Part shown: positions 58,701 through 61,727 of the stretch, piece by piece
Layout of the letters: every line of letters starts with the position of its first letter
How positions within the stretch are numbered: position 1 is the stretch's first letter
Source of the DNA: a virus
Length of the DNA: 61,727 bases
Virus record (IMG/VR): IMGVR_UViG_3300034102_002694
Coordinates: 1-61,727 of that record
Strand: one strand, 5' to 3'
Made by a program: the position numbers and the translations under genes
The notes under the pieces: generated by a model
Seen by the model: only the letters and a program-made list of their open reading frames with translations
The model's database searches: none
Told to the model about the DNA's origin: nothing

Positions 58701-59257
58701 CACTTGTCATTACATCAACAACAGAAGTTGCTAACTTAAATGCTAGTCGAGTTGGTGGAAGAACTCTTACGGGACTCTTGAGAGGTGCAGTTGATGTATG
58801 GCAACAAAGTGATGATGCCAAAAATAGACTTTATTTTACAAACAGTGGAAAGACAATCTTCGGATCTCCATCTGCTGGATATGAATTCCAAGGAAGTTCT
58901 AATACATCAATTCTTTCAATAGACAATAGTGGAAATGTTTCTGCTACTGGAGAAATTACTGCAAGTTCTGATGAAAGAATCAAGACCAATATTAAGACAA
59001 TTGATAATGCCTTAGATAAGGTATCCGAACTTCGTGGTGTTGAATATGATCGTATTGATATTAAATCACATCAAATTGGTGTTATCGCACAAGAAGTAGA
59101 GAAAATTCTACCAGATATTGTTCATACTGATGAAAAGGGAATGAAGTCAGTTGCTTATGGTAACTTAACTGCAGTCCTGATTGAAGCAATTAAGGAACTT
59201 AAAGGTGAAATTTCCGAACTTCGTGCAGAATTGAATGAGTTAAAGGGTACTAAATAA
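52712..59257 (+). CDS. giant tail-fibre-type structural protein with S74 chaperone
   Basis: 2,181 residues, the largest gene of the window. The N-terminal part (about 20-170: LYVNPSDFDATDS..., RPFRTIQRAVLEAARF...ILVYPGVHYIDNRPG) resembles a pectate-lyase-like beta-helix start. The middle is beta-rich with repeated Ig-like/beta modules (e.g. LTLTNPGSGYNNNAG). The C-terminal third is Gly/Thr repeats with a period of about 25-40. The last 98 residues are a Peptidase_S74 intramolecular chaperone (SSDERIKTNI, VIAQEVEKILPDIV, SVAYGNLTAVLIEAIKEL) that normally releases itself by Ser/Lys autoproteolysis near residue 2085. Late expression. Confidence 0.9.
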   Translation: MPLSRLENFLKNAEGTILYVNPSDFDATDSIENRGNSLTRPFRTIQRAVLEAARFSYLVGKNNDKIDTTTILVYPGVHYIDNRPGHSITNQSGTAQFKRYLNGSWTTSGATLSEFTLNSNFDIFDEDNDLHKYNSTEGGVVLPRGTSIVGLDLRKTKLRPMYVPDPLNNNVSATSIFKVTGTCYFTSFSIFDADPQRACYKDSTGRKVVPNYSHHKLTCFEYADGVNQVKLGSEQTSLTDLEMYYYKVSYAYGDTSGRGIPNYPVNNTSDFEPSIDEYRIVGDLRADPIGITSIKSGNGIVPSTTITVTTSAPHNLFKDTPVLITGITTSVDEYNGSFLVSDVTSETEFKYVAPATPVIALPTSGQILNARTIVESDSVSSASPYIFSCTLRSVYGMNGLHADGSKATGFKSMLTAQFTGISLQKDDNAFLLYDAETGIYNENLTVDDSDKPLHTNSRAIYRPGWENFHMKCSNNSILQCVSIFAIGFARHFVAESGGDQSITNSNSNFGAVSLEAVGFRPESFDRDDVGYITHVIPPRELTFRETNVTWLPLDVNKIISAGNTARLYISGYDSADISPPSQIDSYRIGAKENEELYLSVIIGSQQNNFKAPILMQVPSGIGTSSKKVYTVGRNSGINSITSNILTLQSNHQFFNGEKIRVLSDNGDLPENLSPDKIYYVSISGLSANQIRLSSTLNDANSGNTISGISNGGGRLEVISYVSDKRPGDVGHPIQYDSTVSNWYIQSTPVTVFNTIYNGIVGIGSTTLGNQTGSTFITRRIDNRGLDDRIYKFRYVIPKEFVDARPPTDGFVLQESKSVGISSVSYLTSVLTDVTQLRNPKIIKTITYSSGSAFIKTELPHNLVIGDTVKISNVVSSAQTVASYNGSFEVISITNSKEFSIGGFDANPGTFLNQTNQRSTQQQIEALPTIQKEKSRDSIYIYRSQEVKPFIPGAGGQDGIYNIIALSGSIRPNSNVGFGLSNTNFNQDVRNLYPQIDRDNYNSDPLPTLSYAELYPAGIVRTSDKKNSLTKESLNYFFDNNRVGYAITGAVITGSGNTTITLYTDIDHNLNSIRSLTLTNPGSGYNNNAGVTSTIYSAELINNFITGKNGTAKVTISVGNTISSVEIVDPGSVYGIGNTMTISADPAGVPSTYAVVQVASINNNIGDSIELSGFMEPLMNGTFKIIDVPSTKSIAVIREGGLPSSIYRTRNDEKVPIAYLSAKEVGVSSIRFNGTLGITTVICSEGHGLLPGNTFTFVGLGNTYFSKKFVVNESLGITSFTFSSGITTTPQTWNQTGVTVHKSTLSANGRALGSGEENLGGRGNFLYAGITTTLSTPITSTDTSITLTSSAGFKKGDFISINSEIIRLSSDPAGNTFNVLRGQFSTVTSSSGSSSIVRKIRILPVEIRRPSILRASGHTFEYLGYGPGNYSTGLPVKQDRILSTDESLVSQAREQDGGTVVYTGMNDRGEFYTGASKVNGATGEEETVDAPVVSFFGDDLLTGSEKRNSGVFDDLVVKERITVEGGENSNQTSQFYGPVNFSQKVTSSADDGLETRDLYIKGLASQPKLLTVGISTPTDAKKTGDISFLANPDPAGYIGHVYADGDWRRWGMISQDKNRDYLKLDQIGIGQSVGVYNFSDALEVNGTVKVRNLYVGGAVTFAGAQSIGNASFDTVTVNNTTIFSGVGTNYTIRTTNANTIAQFQNIEVIGTAATFTNATVRFENSFNSVFSGVSTVAGTLVVGNLVSNSGVISATNMVVDSLNVNRLSVSTEASIQSGIITAIRTQYIGGGVGANLPSLACFNIGIVTSITGVACTITTISGTNAFISGIRANTSFATPLATINTGIITNLGSNVAGITSAYVVTGFTTTAVVTGWIGAPTGYINVGIVTTAQVNILHGQNGQDLTAFVNTGIITNLSGNPSGATGGTLRYLNGQFGGSLLLNGTGSGQGIYANIGIVSAFGPGATNPSAGSMNINCGTSGDISARVITSTVATGTSPLVITSTTEVANLNASRVGGRTLTGLLRGAVDVWQQSDDAKNRLYFTNSGKTIFGSPSAGYEFQGSSNTSILSIDNSGNVSATGEITASSDERIKTNIKTIDNALDKVSELRGVEYDRIDIKSHQIGVIAQEVEKILPDIVHTDEKGMKSVAYGNLTAVLIEAIKELKGEISELRAELNELKGTK
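59249..59256 (+). promoter_or_regulatory. late promoter ACTAAATA overlapping a stop codon
   Basis: ACTAAATA overlaps the TAA of the giant fibre gene and lies 30 nt before the next ATG. Confidence 0.6.
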
Positions 59258-59286
59258 ATCGTTAGAGTTAATTAACGTTGAAATTT

Positions 59287-59448
59287 ATGACTGAAAAAGC
59301 AGAAAAAATGACTACTCAACTTACAGAAAGAGCTGAAAGTTTAAGAGAAGAACTCATCGAACTCGAAAGACAATTTAATATGAAAAAAGAAGAGTTCTTT
59401 AAAGTACAAGGAGCTCTAGAAGCAATTCAAGCTATGTCTCAGGATTGA
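59287..59448 (+). CDS. small coiled-coil protein
   Basis: 53 residues, a single charged coiled coil (TEKAEKMTTQLTERAESLREELIELERQFNMKKEEFFKVQGALEAIQ). A short coiled-coil protein of this kind is recurrent after fibre genes in cyanophages from memory. Late promoter upstream, terminator downstream. Function unknown. Confidence 0.7.
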   Translation: MTEKAEKMTTQLTERAESLREELIELERQFNMKKEEFFKVQGALEAIQAMSQD

Positions 59449-59477
59449 AAACCCACAGAGTTATTATAAGAAGAATC

Positions 59478-59513
59478 AAGGGGCTTTGTCAAGATTGACA
59501 ATTCCCCTTTTTT
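59478..59513 (+). terminator. intrinsic terminator
   Basis: AAGGGG ... CCCCTT with an inner TTGTCA/TGACAA stem and six or more T residues. It ends the late fibre unit. Confidence 0.82.
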
Positions 59514-59542
59514 AATGTATAGATAAATTATTTGTTCTTACC

Positions 59543-59818
59543 ATGACTGATCAGACGCCAGAATTCATAGATCCCAAAGAATATCCAGATTTTTGGGAAC
59601 AAATGAAAAACTTTAAAGAATTTGCAACATCTGTTGGACAGAATGTTGTCGAAGGTGATGGAATTTTTGTTTCCGAACAAAAAATTAATGATAGAGAAAA
59701 GATCTGTAATGATTGCTCTCAATTTAACAGAGAGAGTAAAAAATGTTATCTTTGTGGTTGTTACATGTTGGTTAAATGGAAATTCAAAGCTGCATCATGT
59801 CCTATAGAGTTGTGGTAA
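59543..59818 (+). CDS. zinc-binding protein conserved in cyanophages (DUF6171-like)
   Basis: 91 residues. The C-terminal half carries a cysteine pattern CNDCSQFNRESKKCYLCGCYM... ASCP that suggests one or two zinc sites. The N-terminus (PKEYPDFWEQMKNFKEFATSVGQNVVEGDGIFVSEQKINDR) is helical. The family is widespread in marine T4-like phages; function unknown. Confidence 0.78.
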   Translation: MTDQTPEFIDPKEYPDFWEQMKNFKEFATSVGQNVVEGDGIFVSEQKINDREKICNDCSQFNRESKKCYLCGCYMLVKWKFKAASCPIELW

Positions 59819-59821
59819 CTC

Positions 59822-59850
59822 TTGACAGAGTACTAAATATCTGATATTCT
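59822..59850 (+). promoter_or_regulatory. early promoter with nested late element
   Basis: TTGACA (59822-59827), 17 nt, TATTCT (59845-59850). ACTAAATA (59832-59839) lies within the spacer, as at 3402. Confidence 0.72.
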
Positions 59851-59862
59851 GACATCAACCCC

Positions 59863-60261
59863 ATGAAACCAATGAAAAAACTGTTCCTACTTCCACTAGC
59901 AGTATCATTGTTTTCGGTGCCAGTTCAGGCTCAACAGGTAAATGATTATCAGACCTGCACAAAGTATCGTGAGGTTTATAATCCTGGTTACTATGATAGG
60001 TACGGAAATTATGTTCAAGGAAACGTTTCAACGCAATCTTACCAGACCCCTTGTGGAGTTGGACCCATCAATTATCGGCCACTCGGAAATGGCTATAATG
60101 GGAATAATTATTATGGTCGCGGTTATTGTAATCCTACGCAGAGCGCACTAGGCGCACTTCTAGGAGGCGGTGTGGGTGCTGCACTATCAAGAGGTGATGG
60201 AAGGTGGTGGGCGGTGCCTGTGGGTGCGGCCGTAGGCGGTGCAATATTTGGATGCAACTAA
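59863..60261 (+). CDS. secreted or envelope protein with glycine-zipper
   Basis: 132 residues. A signal peptide is clear (MKKLFLLPLAVSLFSVPVQAQQ, cleavage after VQA). The mature part has Tyr/Asn/Gly-rich sequence and a C-terminal glycine-zipper (SALGALLGGGVGAALSRGDGRWWAVPVGAAVGGAIFGC). Glycine-zipper envelope proteins occur in bacteria and some cyanophages. It may insert into the host envelope. It has the composite early/late promoter. An ATG three codons in is an alternative start. Confidence 0.75.
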   Translation: MKPMKKLFLLPLAVSLFSVPVQAQQVNDYQTCTKYREVYNPGYYDRYGNYVQGNVSTQSYQTPCGVGPINYRPLGNGYNGNNYYGRGYCNPTQSALGALLGGGVGAALSRGDGRWWAVPVGAAVGGAIFGCN

Positions 60262-60262
60262 A

Positions 60263-60559
60263 ATGAACCTAATTAAATTTAATCATCGTAAGGATTTTGG
60301 TGATGATTGGTATGTCCAAATCTTAAACACTGGAAAACATTTTCCTAAGATATTTAAGGATAGGTCACTTCTTCAAGTTTCTGTAGGTTGGAATGACTAT
60401 CCTGGATGGCCTTATCTTCAAATTACATTAGGTGGTAATGGCCTTTTGAGTATACTGTTTTGGGTATATAAGTTTGGGCTTGATATTGATTTCTGCAGTC
60501 GTACTTGGAACTTTGATCATTTGGAGAAACTAGATGAAGACGAAACTGAACTGGTTTGA
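60263..60559 (+). CDS. conserved cyanophage protein
   Basis: 98 residues from the ATG giving MNLIKFNHRKDFGDDWYVQILNTGKHFPKIFKDRSLLQVSVGWNDYPGWPYLQITLG; aromatic-rich beta pattern, with a hydrophobic GNGLLSILFWVYKFGLDIDF in the C-terminal half. Recurrent in cyanophages. Function unknown. Overlaps the next gene by 26 nt. Confidence 0.75.
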   Translation: MNLIKFNHRKDFGDDWYVQILNTGKHFPKIFKDRSLLQVSVGWNDYPGWPYLQITLGGNGLLSILFWVYKFGLDIDFCSRTWNFDHLEKLDEDETELV

Positions 60560-60881
60560 ATATTATTTTGGACACTGTTTCCAGACTGGTTGGAGAGAAA
60601 TGTGGAACAACTTTAAGATGTGGAGAGATCTCATCAGTGGAAACTATGCCGATTATGCTCTACTGAGTAATGATGATCCGTATGAAGAATGTTATCAGTG
60701 GTTCTGGTGCAGTATTAATATGGATGAAACATATCCTAAGGAGTTTCTAGAATATCTGATGGAAATGTGTGACAGAATTGATCGGGGTGAAGAGAAACTG
60801 ATTCCATTGGATGAGGAATTTATGAATAGATTGCAAGACCTTGTAAAGGATGTTGAGTTGGATGATGAAGACTTTACCTGA
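60534..60881 (+). CDS. conserved cyanophage protein, acidic
   Basis: 115 residues rich in Trp and Asp/Glu (NWFEYYFGHCFQTGWREMWNNFKMWRDLI, CYQWFWCSINMDETYP). Overlaps genes on both sides. I recall it with the 60263 gene in other cyanophages. Function unknown. Confidence 0.7.
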   Translation: MKTKLNWFEYYFGHCFQTGWREMWNNFKMWRDLISGNYADYALLSNDDPYEECYQWFWCSINMDETYPKEFLEYLMEMCDRIDRGEEKLIPLDEEFMNRLQDLVKDVELDDEDFT

Positions 60882-61020
60882 TAAGAGAGAACTGGATATT
60901 ATGTGGACGGTTGCCACATCGACCAGTATCGAAACTGGCACAAGACCTCAGTACGGGTTCGCCCAGATGCTGTATGATTACCTTGTAGACAAAAAACCCC
61001 GCGTGGAACTTCCCAAATGA
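60862..61020 (+). CDS. small hypothetical protein
   Basis: 52 residues (MMKTLPDKRELDIMWTVATSTSIETGTRPQYGFAQMLYDYLVDKKPRVELPK). Starts inside the end of the 60534 gene and ends with an ATGA overlap into the next gene. A helical repeat of unknown function. Confidence 0.65.
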   Translation: MMKTLPDKRELDIMWTVATSTSIETGTRPQYGFAQMLYDYLVDKKPRVELPK

Positions 61021-61460
61021 CTTACAAGGCATCTCTTAAAGTTCAGTTTGATTCTGAATGGACTTCCACCAATTACAGTAGTGGTTTTGATGATACGGTG
61101 CTCCCTGAAGAGCATTATACTTTTCAGGTTCCTGCCGAAGACCTTAACATTTATCAACTGTTTCGCTTCTTTGAAACTGTTGCTCGTGCAATGGGTCACA
61201 GTGAAATCAGCATTATGAAAGGTGGTTGTGGTGTTGCATTTGCTGAGGATAAAAGTGTAGAGAATATGCGTAAGGTTGCTGATGAGTTTGAACTGACTTT
61301 GGGTGAAGACCTGAAGAAGAAGTTTGATGATATGCGAGAAGCAGAAGAAGAGTGGGCACGACTTAAAAAAGGTCCGATGGGAACTGTTCTAACTGATGGA
61401 GAAAATGAGGAAAGTCAAAGTCAAACCCAAAAGCAGCAAAGCGAAGAACCGCCTTGCTAA
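61017..61460 (+). CDS. conserved cyanophage protein
   Basis: 147 residues. The first half is beta-like (KASLKVQFDSEWTSTNYSSGFDDTVLPEEHYTFQVPAEDLNIYQLFRFFETVARAMG), followed by a coiled-coil (about 85-120) and a Gln/Glu-rich tail. Recurrent in marine T4-like phages; function unknown. Confidence 0.75.
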   Translation: MTYKASLKVQFDSEWTSTNYSSGFDDTVLPEEHYTFQVPAEDLNIYQLFRFFETVARAMGHSEISIMKGGCGVAFAEDKSVENMRKVADEFELTLGEDLKKKFDDMREAEEEWARLKKGPMGTVLTDGENEESQSQTQKQQSEEPPC

Positions 61461-61620
61461 TACAATGGAAGGTAATCCTGTTTGTATTGTAGAGCAGGAT
61501 ACTGGTGGTGAATTGTTTCTTGCCTCTGAGAATCGTAAATACTTCTTCTGGGTAAGTACAAGAACTGGCACTAATCGTTTCGGTGACAAATCTGACGCAC
61601 ATTGGGAGGTTATTGAATGA
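61405..61620 (+). CDS. conserved cyanophage protein
   Basis: 71 residues from the ATG giving MRKVKVKPKSSKAKNRLANTMEGNPVCIVEQDTGGELFLASENRKYFFWVSTRTGTNRFG. A second ATG 9 nt earlier is possible. Basic start, then a beta-rich part. It overlaps the previous gene by 56 nt and the next by 4. Confidence 0.7.
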   Translation: MRKVKVKPKSSKAKNRLANTMEGNPVCIVEQDTGGELFLASENRKYFFWVSTRTGTNRFGDKSDAHWEVIE

Positions 61621-61727
61621 GTTTCTCTAAAACTGTTTCTGTTTTTGCTGCTCTTGCAAGTATCTTTGCCGCTGGTGCCACTGGTTGGAAACTGGCAGAT
61701 TCGCAAAAAGAAGTTCCTTTGACTCCA
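61617..61727 (+). CDS. partial gene at the window end, membrane-anchored protein
   Basis: Only the first 37 residues are visible (MSFSKTVSVFAALASIFAAGATGWKLADSQKEVPLTP); the ORF continues past the end. The hydrophobic stretch SVFAALASIFAAGATGW is a signal anchor. Matches the start of a small cyanophage protein I recall. Starts in an ATGA overlap. Confidence 0.6.
   Translation, partial: MSFSKTVSVFAALASIFAAGATGWKLADSQKEVPLTP

Overview
The window is a contiguous piece of a T4-like cyanomyovirus genome (marine Synechococcus/Prochlorococcus phage type). The diagnosis rests on four things. There is a complete photosystem II D2 gene (psbD). The phage replication and late-transcription genes are T4-like (a gp33-like co-activator, the gp59 helicase loader, gp32). 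The baseplate and tail genes are T4-like (gp53, gp48, gp4, a gp54-like initiator, gp26 and hub proteins). The usual cyanophage auxiliary genes are present (speD, thyX, phoH, glutaredoxin, DUF1825 and DUF4278 proteins). Coding is dense, mostly on the plus strand, with many ATGA-type overlaps. No stretch longer than about 170 bp lacks a gene, an RNA or a regulatory element.

Layout. 1-8760: a possible structural protein, psbD, and a run of small cyanophage proteins with a tRNA-Ala, interrupted by an AT-rich fucosyltransferase-like gene and a radical SAM gene. 8780-10852: two paralogous tail-tip adhesin-like proteins with HxH motifs, then two small conserved proteins. 10867-19713: an unusual accessory operon with a double-domain 2OG-Fe(II) oxygenase, five GT25-type glycosyltransferase paralogues, a miniature DegT-type aminotransferase, a second 2OG-type hydroxylase, an amidinotransferase and a NodU/TobZ-type carbamoyltransferase. 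19714-25261: small proteins, an HNH nuclease, glutaredoxin and speD. 25284-27827: thyX and two duplicated GT2 glycosyltransferases. 27853-32391: phoH, a PD-(D/E)XK exonuclease, the gp33-like and gp59 proteins, tandem DUF1825 genes and gp32. 32426-37357 (minus strand): gp53 with a very large insertion, gp48, a conserved protein and gp4. 37386-50869: tail-tube initiator, gp26, a hub/lysozyme/M23 endopeptidase set, gp27-like and gp5-like proteins, a spike-like protein and further structural proteins. 50889-52547: an early promoter, small genes, tRNA-Ile/Leu/Thr and a Mom-like acetyltransferase-fold protein. 52669-59257: a 2,181-residue fibre with a C-terminal S74 chaperone. 59287-61727: small cyanophage proteins; the last gene runs off the end.

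Regulation is readable. Sigma70-like early promoters (TTGAC... with 16-17 nt spacers) and T4-type late promoters (NATAAATA or CTAAATA) are both present. At several places the late element sits inside or over the early promoter (psbD, 3402, 59822). Intrinsic terminators follow many late units.

The most interesting part is the 10.9-19.7 kb operon. Hydroxylases beside GT25 enzymes recall hydroxylation-glycosylation of protein side chains (as with collagen hydroxylysine), here joined by amino, amidino and carbamoyl transfer enzymes. It lies just downstream of two putative receptor-binding tip proteins. A role in decorating virion or host-surface molecules is an inference, not something the sequence proves.
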